Positions 8,935 through 17,161 of a DNA stretch of 38,382 bases are shown piece after piece (position 1 is the first letter of the stretch; each line of letters starts with the position of its first letter). The translations under genes and the position numbers were made by a program. The notes below the pieces were generated by a model, which worked only from the letters and a program-made list of their open reading frames with translations, ran no database searches and was not told the DNA's origin. Source of the stretch: CAZNLL01 sp964573885 (GTDB lineage: Bacteria > Desulfobacterota > DSM-4660 > Desulfatiglandales > Desulfatiglandaceae); contig CAZNLL010000021.1 of NCBI GenBank assembly GCA_964573885.1, positions 1 to 38,382 of the forward strand, read 5' to 3'.

Positions 8935-9356
8935 TTTGTGGCTATCCCCGTCTTCAACTGCACCAGCACATCAGACCATTTTTCCAGTTGCTCCACCAGT
9001 TCGTATTCGATGAGATCAGCAAGAAAAATCCAGTCCTGGGCCTCCTGAGTGACGACCATTTCCTCTATGACCGACGAGAGTCGCTCCAGTCTCTCCTCTA
9101 TGCTCTTCTCTCCGATGACGATGGTGTTGAAATCAAGGGAAAAAGTGTGTCGAATCTGCTCGATATATCTGAGGAAATGTTGAAGCGCATCCAGACTCAT
9201 GAAATACTGTTCATTCGCCTCGGTGGCATCTTCCAGACGAAACATGCGGGCCCCCTTTTTGAAGCCCTCTGAGATAAGAACGAGATGGCGGTCTGTCCCG
9301 TCAAGTTGTCCAAAGGCCTGCTGAATCAGTTCATTCTCTCCCTTCTCTGTATGCAT
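8931..9356 (-). CDS. Small helical protein of unknown function
   Basis: 141 residues, not recognised. The start at 9356 is chosen because AAAGGAG lies 7 bases upstream; a longer in-frame start at 9449 would overlap the previous gene and has no such site. The protein is soluble, acidic and mostly helical, with no signal peptide, no membrane segment and no cysteine cluster. Notable stretches are LISEGFKKGARMFRLEDAT, a middle FLRYIEQIRHTFSLDFN, and a C-terminal helix rich in Leu, Ile and Glu. It sits between a Maf-N/CgeB fusion and a GT4 transferase, with a 16-base gap to the former and a 4-base overlap with the latter. That placement suggests an accessory or chaperone-like role in flagellin glycosylation; this is inference only. 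Confidence 0.8.
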   Translation of the reverse strand: MHTEKGENELIQQAFGQLDGTDRHLVLISEGFKKGARMFRLEDATEANEQYFMSLDALQHFLRYIEQIRHTFSLDFNTIVIGEKSIEERLERLSSVIEEMVVTQEAQDWIFLADLIEYELVEQLEKWSDVLVQLKTGIATK

Positions 9357-9372
9357 CGCAATTCTCCTTTCA

Positions 9373-11016
9373 TCATTGGCTTTCGAGTGCCCGGTTCCGG
9401 ATCCCTTTTCCGTGAAAACGCCAAACCCCTTTGCCCCCCGCCCACCCATTGAGGGCCATGAAGGCGAGCATCTCCCGCATACGGTGGCGGTAAGTGTGTT
9501 CCCTCAAGACCCGCTTTCGGCAGCGGAGTCCCATTTCCAGCCGCTCTTCCGGATGGGTCAAGTAATAATCGATATGGGACTTCAAGGACTCCAGGTCGTG
9601 GAAACAATCGACTTCCTCACCGGGTTCAAAATAGGCATCCACTCCTTTTCTAAAATCCATGATCTGAAAGGCGCTGCATGCCGCGATCTCAAAGGTCCTG
9701 GGATTGATATACCCCCCCTCCGGATCGAGCCTTTGACCATGACATGAATAGTGGGTATTGAGGTTTATCTTGGTGGCATTATAAACCTTTACCGCATCAC
9801 CTTCCGGTATCCAGGACCCTCCACGCTGGACAAGGGGGCCCAAGGGAGAATTGAGGTCCCATCCGGTTCCCCATATTTTGGGGTGATATTGCGTCAACCC
9901 GGAAAGGATTTTGGAACGGCTGGGATAGTGTACTCCCAGAAGGGCCAAATGGGCGCCCATTTCACCCCGGGCCCTTTCATCCAGGCGCAAGGGTCGGTGG
10001 ATGCCTGTACTGGCCGCACCGGGAAGGTGGTGGCACCGCCTCACACCGATGCTCTGGAGCCGTTCAAAGATGCCGCTTTGCTGGTCCTGGATGGTGAAAA
10101 AGCAGTCATAGAGAGGGGCTACACCTTGCCAGTACTCATACCGGGCATTTCGATGGTCTTCCAAAAACCAGCATGCGGTTTTTACCCCTTCTTCCCTTAA
10201 CCTGAAAAGGGCGGTCCTGTTCAGAGGGGACTGAGACAGGGCAATCACATATTCGGGCCTTGAAGCACGGATGGCCCTCAAGATCTTCTCCGATAATTCA
10301 TGCATATATCGATCCAGGCTCTCCCCTTTTTCCTTAACCATCCGCGCCTCGCGGCAGAAGAGGCTGCTGTCAAAGCAGGAGACCTCGCAGCGGAGTTCCT
10401 GAAGGGCCCTCACACAATATCGAGCAATGGGAAGGGTTGCCCCTTCAAGGGGGAAGACGAAGAAAAGGCGTTTCGGGCCCTGGCCGGGCTCCTTCATTTT
10501 TACATGGCACATAAAACGTTCCAGGACCTGTGACGCACCCTCCCCTGAAGGCTTGTGAACCAAAACGGTCATTCCCTTCCTGACGAACTCGCCCATCTCC
10601 ACAAAATAGTTCCACCTTTCTCCCAGGACGAGCCGGGCGCCGGTCAGCACATCCCGTAAGTCAACCGCTTCCATGGCCGCCTTGAAAACGTCCAGCCTGG
10701 GTTCTACCACAATGAGAGGGAGGCCGGATTTCAGAAGTTCTCTCACATGGTATCCAAGGCCCAGCCCGAATACACCTATGGCCCCATGGCCTGAAAGAGC
10801 AACCTTTTTGATGCCCCTTCCGGCGAAATGACGGGCCTCCTCCAGGGGATTGTAGGCACTGTGGAAATATCGGCCCTCCACCTTAAGAGTGGGCGAACCG
10901 CACCTGGACAGATGCCACTCTATGGAATCACCGGTCTCCTGTGATGGAAGAAGGGCGGCTGTTCTTGGATCCACCCGGTTCAGGCAGGCCAGATTTTTTT
11001 CAAATCTGTCAGCCAT
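9373..11016 (-). CDS. Maf N-terminal domain fused to CgeB-like glycosyltransferase
   Basis: 547 residues. The N-terminal 150 residues match the N-terminal part of flagellar Maf proteins: ENLACLNR-type start (here KNLACLNRVDP), SAYNPLEEA, and a Rossmann-like FGLGLGYHVRELL followed by LIVVEPRLDVFKAAM. The DUF115 catalytic core of Maf is missing. In its place is a CgeB-type GT-B transferase (about 185-520; VIALSQSPLNRTALFRLREEG, WFLEDHRN, LLGVHYPSRSKIL, GYINPRTFEIAACSAFQI, DYYLTHPEERLEMG). The start at 11016 is preferred over 11088 because a GGGAGAGG site precedes it and it gives an 8-base overlap with the upstream stop. The architecture suggests a transferase steered to flagellin by a Maf-like domain; this is inference. 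Confidence 0.85.
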   Translation of the reverse strand: MADRFEKNLACLNRVDPRTAALLPSQETGDSIEWHLSRCGSPTLKVEGRYFHSAYNPLEEARHFAGRGIKKVALSGHGAIGVFGLGLGYHVRELLKSGLPLIVVEPRLDVFKAAMEAVDLRDVLTGARLVLGERWNYFVEMGEFVRKGMTVLVHKPSGEGASQVLERFMCHVKMKEPGQGPKRLFFVFPLEGATLPIARYCVRALQELRCEVSCFDSSLFCREARMVKEKGESLDRYMHELSEKILRAIRASRPEYVIALSQSPLNRTALFRLREEGVKTACWFLEDHRNARYEYWQGVAPLYDCFFTIQDQQSGIFERLQSIGVRRCHHLPGAASTGIHRPLRLDERARGEMGAHLALLGVHYPSRSKILSGLTQYHPKIWGTGWDLNSPLGPLVQRGGSWIPEGDAVKVYNATKINLNTHYSCHGQRLDPEGGYINPRTFEIAACSAFQIMDFRKGVDAYFEPGEEVDCFHDLESLKSHIDYYLTHPEERLEMGLRCRKRVLREHTYRHRMREMLAFMALNGWAGGKGVWRFHGKGIRNRALESQ

Positions 11017-12358
11017 GGCCCTCTCCCGATGCCTGTCTGTGATCAAGCTCTTCCATGTGGCGCCTGGCCCTTTGTGTGGTCTTGTCATATCCGGCGGCCT
11101 TGCTCAGAAAGGACCGCGCCTCCGCGATAAACCCATGGCGCAAGAAGAACTCGGCCCCTTCCAGCCAGCATGCTCCGTTGTTTACACGCTCCCAGGGGAA
11201 CGCCTCGACAACGGCAAGCGCCCTGTCCCGTTCCTTTTTCACCACATGGAGCTCCGCCAGGGTGAGATAGGGGATTAACCGGTCAGGGTCCGCTTCTATG
11301 GCTTCCTGCAAAAGGCGGGCCGCCTTTTCATGCTCATCCAGATTGAAATAGATGACCGCCATATTTTGCAGGGAAAGGTAGGATGCCACCCCTGGACGGG
11401 GCGGCACGTACGCCGCCGGTTCTTTAAAGGACAGGCATTTCTCGAATTGGGAAAGGGCCTCCCTGAATCTCCCCAGACGGGTGGCGATCTGTCCCAGGGT
11501 GTAGCAGAAATTGGGCGTTTCCCGGATCCGCTGTTGCTGGGACCGGCAGATCTGGTGCGCCTTTTCCACCTCTCCCTCACTGAGCAGGTCGGCTGCATAG
11601 TTCCCTACGACCTCACCGGAATAGGGGAGTTCCTTAACCCGTTTCTCTGAAAGACCTTCAAGGATCCTATAGGCCTTTTCGTTGGCCTTCTTTTTCAAGG
11701 GGCCTTCATCATGTTCATTTAACAGCACGGCATATTTGTACCAGCTGTAGAGGTCGCCCCCGTGACGGGCCAATTGCTTGGGAAAAAGGCGACGCACCCG
11801 TTGGGCCTTTTCTCTTTTTTGGATGTACCCTTTCTGATACCCCTTGTGAATGATCACCGCATCCAGCCTCCCCACGTGGGGGCCTTGGAGCCCCCCTGGA
11901 ATGCACAGCTGGTTATACACCCGATTCTTAAAACGCATGTCGGCACGGTTTCTGAACATTCGGACTTGGAGGTGACTCGCATCCTTTCCATTGTCCAAGA
12001 GGTTTTTGATGGTCAGGGCATAGGCCAGTTTTGTCTTGTTCCTTGCGGCCTCTCTGAAAATATCTTTATCAAGCGGTTCAAGAAACTCATCACCGTCCAG
12101 GTAGACGATCCATTTCCCCTTGGCATACTTGAGGGAATGGTTTCTTGCCTTGGCGAAATCATCGCACCATTTGAAATGGAAAATCCGTGCCTTAAAAGCC
12201 CGGGCGATCTCCACGGTGTGGTCTGAAGACCCTGTGTCCACGACCACCATCTCGTCGACCTTGTCCCTGGCGCTGTGCAGGCACTGGGGGAGGTCCTTCT
12301 CCTCATTTTTCACGATCATACAAAGGGTGACCAAAGGTCGCCTTCTTTTTTTCGCCAT
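11009..12358 (-). CDS. GT2-family glycosyltransferase with TPR domain
   Basis: 449 residues. An N-terminal GT-A domain (about 1-240 in family 2) carries LVTLCMIVKNEEKDL, VVVDTGSSDHTVEIA and the metal-binding DGDE near residues 88-91. The C-terminal half is TPR repeats (for example NFCYTLGQIATRLGRFREAL and NMAVIYFNLDEHEKAARLL). This domain order is shared with peptide or protein O/S-glycosyltransferases of the SunS-like group, which supports a protein or glycan-chain acceptor. The start at 12358 has AAAGGA 8 bases upstream and directly follows the previous stop; a longer start at 12379 is less likely. A paralogue is encoded divergently at 14939-16096. Confidence 0.88.
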   Translation of the reverse strand: MAKKRRRPLVTLCMIVKNEEKDLPQCLHSARDKVDEMVVVDTGSSDHTVEIARAFKARIFHFKWCDDFAKARNHSLKYAKGKWIVYLDGDEFLEPLDKDIFREAARNKTKLAYALTIKNLLDNGKDASHLQVRMFRNRADMRFKNRVYNQLCIPGGLQGPHVGRLDAVIIHKGYQKGYIQKREKAQRVRRLFPKQLARHGGDLYSWYKYAVLLNEHDEGPLKKKANEKAYRILEGLSEKRVKELPYSGEVVGNYAADLLSEGEVEKAHQICRSQQQRIRETPNFCYTLGQIATRLGRFREALSQFEKCLSFKEPAAYVPPRPGVASYLSLQNMAVIYFNLDEHEKAARLLQEAIEADPDRLIPYLTLAELHVVKKERDRALAVVEAFPWERVNNGACWLEGAEFFLRHGFIAEARSFLSKAAGYDKTTQRARRHMEELDHRQASGEGHG

Positions 12359-12359
12359 G

Positions 12360-13136
12360 TCAGATTCCTTTCTCTGCAAAAGAGGGGCACTCTTTCACCG
12401 TATCACGGGGGCCCCGGGATTCATCTCGCTCAAGATCTTCAAAGGCCTTCATGAGCAGCCATATAGCCTCAGGCCTGTCAAGGCGGCCATCCGATCGATG
12501 GGGGATCTGATCCACGATCTCATCCAGGCCTTTGCCGTCCCGGTAACACGGCGGAGCAACTCCATCCACGTTTCCTTCCTTACCGTCCGCAGGCCCCGCA
12601 GCAGGCAAAGGTAACCCCCGCCTCTCCCTGTAGATTTTCAAAAAGTCCCGCCAGAAGGCATGTGCCTCGGGGTTGGTCCTAACAGTGGGTTGATGAAAAA
12701 ACCACGTCGCCCTCGCCATGTCCTCCTTATAGGCGCGGTCCACAACCAGGTCCGTCCTTTCCAGGATATCCGTCAAATCAACCGTACGAAAGGCCAGGGC
12801 CAGGATCTCCATATTGGGCTCAACCACGGTCACTCTGCCCGCCCGCTCTAAAAAGACCTTTACATGATATCCCAGTCCAAAGCCAAAAATGATGAGGGGC
12901 TCATTGTGCTCCAGGGCTCGATCAATTTCTTTTATCCGGGCCATTCCCTGGGCCTCGGCAACCGGGTCATAGCCACTATGGAGCAGGACGTTCCTGTATC
13001 TGACCGTGGGACACCCTGATTTGGAGATCTGGACCCGGCAGTCGGAAAAGGTTTTGATCTCCCCCAGACGCAAGCAGAGATCGGGATGCCTCCGCCTTAA
13101 AAGGGCCATGTTCCTGGGAGCGACATCCTTTACCAT
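12360..13136 (-). CDS. Stand-alone Maf N-terminal-like domain protein
   Basis: 258 residues matching only the N-terminal part of Maf flagellin glycosyltransferases: CPTVRYRNVLLHSGYDPVAEA, then the Rossmann-like LIIFGFGLGYHVKVFLERAG, then VTVVEPNMEILALAFRTVDL. The DUF115 core with its SAGPS motif is absent. After residue 175 the sequence becomes low in hydrophobic residues and unlike known domains. It overlaps the upstream GT9 gene by 7 bases (ATGGTAA), with GGGGAGG upstream as SD, so it is a designed operon member and not an obvious truncated remnant. It may serve as a scaffold or acceptor-recognition subunit for neighbouring transferases; this is inference. Confidence 0.8.
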   Translation of the reverse strand: MVKDVAPRNMALLRRRHPDLCLRLGEIKTFSDCRVQISKSGCPTVRYRNVLLHSGYDPVAEAQGMARIKEIDRALEHNEPLIIFGFGLGYHVKVFLERAGRVTVVEPNMEILALAFRTVDLTDILERTDLVVDRAYKEDMARATWFFHQPTVRTNPEAHAFWRDFLKIYRERRGLPLPAAGPADGKEGNVDGVAPPCYRDGKGLDEIVDQIPHRSDGRLDRPEAIWLLMKAFEDLERDESRGPRDTVKECPSFAEKGI

Positions 13137-14719
13137 TTACCATCCTCCCCATGGTCTGCAATACGACCTAAAAACGCCTCAAGCAGGCGGGGCGCCGTGT
13201 CCAAAACCCCTTCCATCTCTTTAATTGCCGCCCACCCCGTCCTCTTCATGTGCGACAGCCTGTCCTCAAAGGCCGCAAGGGGACTCAAGAAACGGCTCAA
13301 TGCCGGATTATAGGCAAGGGCACTCCTTATACCTTGTTCCCTGATCACTTCCCTGATGCGGCCCAGCATGCCCAGGGTTTCCCTGGTAGGAGGAGCATAG
13401 GCTTGGACCTTTGAAAAAAGCCTTTCAACATCCGGGCAATATCCCCTGTCACAGACCCGCCGGCCCAGGTCACGGTAAAAAATGCCGAAAACATCCTCCG
13501 CCCCCAGGGCCCTCGGTATCAGGGGTCGGAGAAAGGCGCCCCAGCCGTCCATATCACTTTCATACACAGTGATCTTACCGTTATCCCCTGCCCCTTTTCC
13601 TGTCCCAATCAGCCTGTGCCCGGAGCGGGCAGTCGTCATCTCCAGGGCCGTCTCAAAGGCAAGCTCCACACCAATCGCCTCTCGACAGATGGGATTGGGG
13701 CATTCCTCTCCCTCCAGACAAGGGCCGCAGGACAGTTCCACCTGGATCACCCGGTGGCCCTTTCCATAGGGGCCTGTCTCGTGGGCCCATGCAGGTCCGA
13801 AAAAGAGGGCCAGGACAGGAACATCCAGGGCCGCCGCCAGATGCATGGTCCCGGTATCCCCCGTCACCAGGAGGTCGGCTTTTTTCAGACAAGTGGCCAA
13901 TTGCATAATGTCGGTTTTCCCCATGAGGTCGATAAGAGACGGGGCATAATCCGGCTGGATTTTTTCCAGTTCCGAAATGAAGGCCCTTCCCAACCCCCTC
14001 TCCGAGTTTGTTCCCAGGAGCATGATCCTCGCCCCGCACCCTTCAATGAGCCTCTTTGCCAGGGCCGCATATTTTGCCGTGGGCCAACGCCTCAGGAGAT
14101 GTTTGCTCCCCAACTGGAATGCCACAAGAGATCCGATCCCCTTGAGCTTCTCATCGATGAGGGAAGGGAATGCTTGATGATCATTGTTACCGGGCAAGGC
14201 CAGCATCAGCCCTTCACCCTTCCCCTTTCTTATGACGGAGCGGTAGAATACATCCACCAAGTTGATTCTGTTTACCACCCTGGAATGAACCACGCTTAAG
14301 ATGTAGGCGAGCCAAGGTGACGTGGGCATGATCTCTCTCATGGGCCCCAGCCTGTAGCCTTTGACGTCTCCGGTTCCCAGAAAGGCCGTAAGCAGGGCCG
14401 TTATCCGCGAAAAATTGATATTAAGGACCGTGTCATATCTCTTTTCTTCCAGGCTCCTCAGGGCCCTTGAAAAATAGCGGTAGTGTTCAGGCAAATTGTC
14501 CTTATAGAACCGGCCTGCCCTGGCCAGCCCCTGAATATCCAGACCCATGCACTCATCTGCTGGCAGTAGAGCCCCTAAGCTCGGCACCAGGGCATTGTCC
14601 ATGAGCACGCTTAGATGGGCTGCAGGATAGATGCGCCTGAGTCCCTTCATGAGAGGAATCGTTTGGAGGATATCCCCCATCTTGGCCATTTGGATGAGTA
14701 AAAGATTGTGGTGATTCAT
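13130..14719 (-). CDS. GT9 (heptosyltransferase-like) glycosyltransferase
   Basis: 529 residues from the start chosen here. The ADP-heptose:LPS heptosyltransferase fold (GT9) is clear: LLLIQMAKMGDILQTIPLM at the N-terminus, VAFQLGSKHLLRRWP mid-protein, and the donor-site signature LLVTGDTGTMHLAAAL with LALFFGPAWAHETGPYG. A Cys-rich patch CGPCLEGEECPNPICREA follows, and about 140 extra residues of unknown function form the C-terminus. An upstream in-frame ATG at 14761 lies inside the sigma-54-like promoter, so translation more likely begins at 14719, although the SD there is weak. First gene of the leftward seven-gene operon. Within this island it probably transfers a sugar to a flagellar rather than an LPS acceptor; that is inferred from location only. 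Confidence 0.85.
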   Translation of the reverse strand: MNHHNLLLIQMAKMGDILQTIPLMKGLRRIYPAAHLSVLMDNALVPSLGALLPADECMGLDIQGLARAGRFYKDNLPEHYRYFSRALRSLEEKRYDTVLNINFSRITALLTAFLGTGDVKGYRLGPMREIMPTSPWLAYILSVVHSRVVNRINLVDVFYRSVIRKGKGEGLMLALPGNNDHQAFPSLIDEKLKGIGSLVAFQLGSKHLLRRWPTAKYAALAKRLIEGCGARIMLLGTNSERGLGRAFISELEKIQPDYAPSLIDLMGKTDIMQLATCLKKADLLVTGDTGTMHLAAALDVPVLALFFGPAWAHETGPYGKGHRVIQVELSCGPCLEGEECPNPICREAIGVELAFETALEMTTARSGHRLIGTGKGAGDNGKITVYESDMDGWGAFLRPLIPRALGAEDVFGIFYRDLGRRVCDRGYCPDVERLFSKVQAYAPPTRETLGMLGRIREVIREQGIRSALAYNPALSRFLSPLAAFEDRLSHMKRTGWAAIKEMEGVLDTAPRLLEAFLGRIADHGEDGKW

Positions 14720-14749
14720 TCTCTGCCAAAGTCCTTGGAGGGTCCAAAA

Positions 14750-14765
14750 TGCAAGTTTCATGCCT
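14750..14765 (-). promoter_or_regulatory. Sigma-54-like promoter of the leftward glycosyltransferase operon
   Basis: On the minus strand the sequence AGGCATGAAACTTGCA fits the RpoN consensus TGGCACG, four bases, TTGCA with two mismatches and exact spacing. The start point would be near 14739, about 20 bases before the preferred GT9 start codon at 14719. It pairs with an oppositely oriented site at 14837-14852. Confidence 0.65.
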
Positions 14766-14836
14766 TATGAAAGACCGCTTCAACGGAACAAAAGCGCTCT
14801 CTCAAAAAGACCAATTCCATGGGAACGGTGAAGATA

Positions 14837-14852
14837 TGGCATGCATATTGCT
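14837..14852 (+). promoter_or_regulatory. Sigma-54-like promoter of the rightward glycosyltransferase operon
   Basis: TGGCATGCATATTGCT matches the RpoN consensus TGGCACG, four bases, TTGCT with a single mismatch and exact spacing. The start point would be near 14863. This lies inside the reading frame if translation began at the ATG at 14819, and therefore argues for the downstream GTG at 14939 as the real start. Confidence 0.7.
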
Positions 14853-14938
14853 TTTTCAAAAGGTCGTGGCATAGGAGAGGCCGTCAAGAAAAAGGGCGCC
14901 CCCAAAATCCACACAAACAAGATTCACCGGGAAAAACC

Positions 14939-16096
14939 GTGAAACCACATCCCATTCTTTCTCTTTGTATGATCGTGCGCGACGAAGCCGACCAGCTGCC
15001 CCGTTTCCTGGAGAAGCATTGCCGCTTTTTTGATGAATGGATTGTCATTGATACGGGGTCATCGGATGATACGGTGCGCATTCTGAAAGAGGCGGGGAAA
15101 AGGCCGCTCTTTTTCCGGTGGCAGGATGATTTCTCCAAGGCGAGGAATTTTGCCCTTCAACACGCAAGCGGTGACTGGGTGGCCTCCATGGATGCAGACG
15201 AAGTTATCTCAGCGGAAGATCAGGAAAAGATAAAAGTGATCATCCGGGAAGATGCGTGCGACGCCATAAGCGTGGTTCAGAGAAATTACTCGGAGGACAT
15301 GGACGACATCCTATGGGTCCCTTGCAGCCGGGATCCCGAAGCCCTTGGGCCCTTTCATCAGGGCGCAACAGGGTTTATACCTGTGCCCATTGTCCGTTTT
15401 TTCAGGAGACGGCCTGAGTACTGTTGGGAATATCCAGTCCATGAAGTCCTCCAGCCTTCTATAGAGCGGGCTGGAGGCAGTATCCTCGACACCCCTTACA
15501 TCATTCACCATTACGGACTTATACGGACGGAAAACCGGTTAAAACGAAAACACGCCCTATATGCACGCATCGCTGCAAACCTTAAGGGCCAAGGTTGCCT
15601 GGAATCCTCCCCCAAACTCCTCTGTGAGTTGGCCAAGGCCTCAGAGAGCGACATTGAGAGGCTCAAATTGCTTGAAACCGCCCGGGGCCGGTCTTCAAAA
15701 GACCCTTATTTTCTGGTCTTTTTGGGAGATGCTCAATTAAGGGCGGGGCGTCTTGATCAGGCCCTTTCCACCGCCACCATCCTCATCGAGTCAAAGCCGG
15801 ACATGCCCGCGGGCTTTCTCCTGGCGGCCAAGGTTTGCTACAGGATGAACCATTCCGAGCTGGGGATGGATCTGCTCAGACGATCTCTGCCGAGGCACAA
15901 ACACAATCCCAAGATACTCTATTCATTGGGGATGCTCTATTTCGTCTCAAAAAAAATCAGGCCCGCCCTTTTTTACCTGCGGCGGGCCCGGGAGCAGGCG
16001 CCTTCAGACCGGGCGATCCAGAACGACCTGAGGAGGGTGGAGACCCTGGCGCCCGATCTTTGCGAAAAAATGGTGGACGGGTGTTTCAATGGTTGA
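14939..16096 (+). CDS. GT2-family glycosyltransferase with TPR domain
   Basis: 385 residues from GTG. The GT-A domain has PILSLCMIVRDEADQLPRF, IVIDTGSSDDTVRIL, DDFSKARNFAL and the metal-binding MDADE; the C-terminal part carries TPR-like helices (LFLGDAQ-type pattern FLVFLGDAQLRAGRLDQAL, then ILYSLGMLYFVSKKIRPAL). It is a paralogue of the protein at 11009-12358. The frame extends up to an ATG at 14819, but the sigma-54-like promoter lies within that extension and the added residues are basic and unlike the family, so GTG 14939 with a weak GGGA upstream is preferred. It overlaps the next gene by 8 bases. A protein or glycan acceptor in the flagellar system is inferred. Confidence 0.85.
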   Translation: MKPHPILSLCMIVRDEADQLPRFLEKHCRFFDEWIVIDTGSSDDTVRILKEAGKRPLFFRWQDDFSKARNFALQHASGDWVASMDADEVISAEDQEKIKVIIREDACDAISVVQRNYSEDMDDILWVPCSRDPEALGPFHQGATGFIPVPIVRFFRRRPEYCWEYPVHEVLQPSIERAGGSILDTPYIIHHYGLIRTENRLKRKHALYARIAANLKGQGCLESSPKLLCELAKASESDIERLKLLETARGRSSKDPYFLVFLGDAQLRAGRLDQALSTATILIESKPDMPAGFLLAAKVCYRMNHSELGMDLLRRSLPRHKHNPKILYSLGMLYFVSKKIRPALFYLRRAREQAPSDRAIQNDLRRVETLAPDLCEKMVDGCFNG

Positions 16097-17069
16097 CCTT
16101 TCACACGTCAATATCTTGACATTCAACAGCCACCAGCCACACAACTATTATTTTTCCAAGGTGGGGGCAAAGCTCTATATTATTCATGATATCCCCGGGA
16201 AAAACATGCCTCTCTGGGACCCCAATGTCCGGCCCTGCCCCCCGAATGTGGTCCTTCTCTCCCGGCAAGAAGCGGAAGAGATGTATCATAACAACCGCTT
16301 TGATCTTGCCGTGTGCCACAACATAAGCGATCTCATGGAGATTAAAGACTGGAAGCTGAAAAAGGTTCTTTATATCCATGAAACCGTCCGCGGCCGGATC
16401 ATGACTGAGAGATCGCGCATCGGCCATGGTGAATGGGTGAGGATGGTCAAATGTTTTCTGGAGACCCTCAAGGATGTCCATCTGGCCTTTGTATCCAGCA
16501 AGAAGGCAAGGGACTGGCATCTTGAAGGAACCATTATCGAACTGGGCATCGATCCCCATGACTATCCCTTCACTTACAAGGGCCATGACCCCACGGCCCT
16601 TACCGTGTCAAACCAATTCAAGTTAAGAGGCAATATATTGGGCTACCATATCCATCAATCCATCCTTCAAGGTCTTCCTTGCCGGATTATAGGCTATAAT
16701 CCGGGACTCAACGGCTCGCGTCCGGCAAAAGACTGGGAGGATCTCAAAGAGAATTATAGAAGGAGCAGGGTCTATCTTTATACCGCCCAAGAGGACTATG
16801 AAGACGGCTATAACAATGCCATGCTCGAGGCCATGGCCACGGGCATGCCGGTCATATCTTACAAAAATGATTCATCACCTATTCAAGACGGCAAAAACGG
16901 CTATATTTCAGAAGATATCTCATACCTCAGACAAAGGCTCACATCTCTTTTAAAAGACGGGGAAAAGGCCGCCGCCATGGGCAGGGAGGCCTGTCGCACT
17001 GCCTTGAGACAATTCGGCATCCACCGTTATCTTGAGAAATGGCAGAGGCTCATTGAACGTATCCTATAA
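16089..17069 (+). CDS. GT4-like glycosyltransferase
   Basis: 326 residues with a GT-B fold. The C-terminal half shows the family 4 donor-site pattern: SRVYLYTAQEDYEDGYNNA followed by MLEAMATGMPVISYKND and IQDGKNGYI. The acidic pair around EDYEDGYNNAMLE corresponds to the usual EX7E region. The N-terminal half begins VNILTFNSHQPHNYYFSKV and includes VLYIHETVRGRIM, common in short GT4 enzymes that act on glycan chains. It is smaller than the typical 370-400. Its ATG overlaps the end of the upstream GT2 gene by 8 bases, so both are in one operon. Donor and acceptor are not readable. Confidence 0.85.
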   Translation: MVDLSHVNILTFNSHQPHNYYFSKVGAKLYIIHDIPGKNMPLWDPNVRPCPPNVVLLSRQEAEEMYHNNRFDLAVCHNISDLMEIKDWKLKKVLYIHETVRGRIMTERSRIGHGEWVRMVKCFLETLKDVHLAFVSSKKARDWHLEGTIIELGIDPHDYPFTYKGHDPTALTVSNQFKLRGNILGYHIHQSILQGLPCRIIGYNPGLNGSRPAKDWEDLKENYRRSRVYLYTAQEDYEDGYNNAMLEAMATGMPVISYKNDSSPIQDGKNGYISEDISYLRQRLTSLLKDGEKAAAMGREACRTALRQFGIHRYLEKWQRLIERIL

Positions 17070-17161
17070 GAACATGTTGGATATATCTGCACACCCTCTG
17101 AAAAACGTCGGAGGGGTATCATTTAATCCTGATCCTCTCAGCGACCATCGGGGACGAACCC

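Noticed and set aside
12360..13136. Stand-alone Maf N-terminal protein as a pseudogene of a full Maf
   Set aside because: It has a clean overlap with its upstream neighbour, a good SD, an intact frame and no trace of DUF115 sequence downstream, where a different intact gene begins at once.
13616..14299. Plus-strand open frame of 227 codons inside the GT9 gene
   Set aside because: Antisense shadow of a gene with clear GT9 motifs; no domain or SD of its own.
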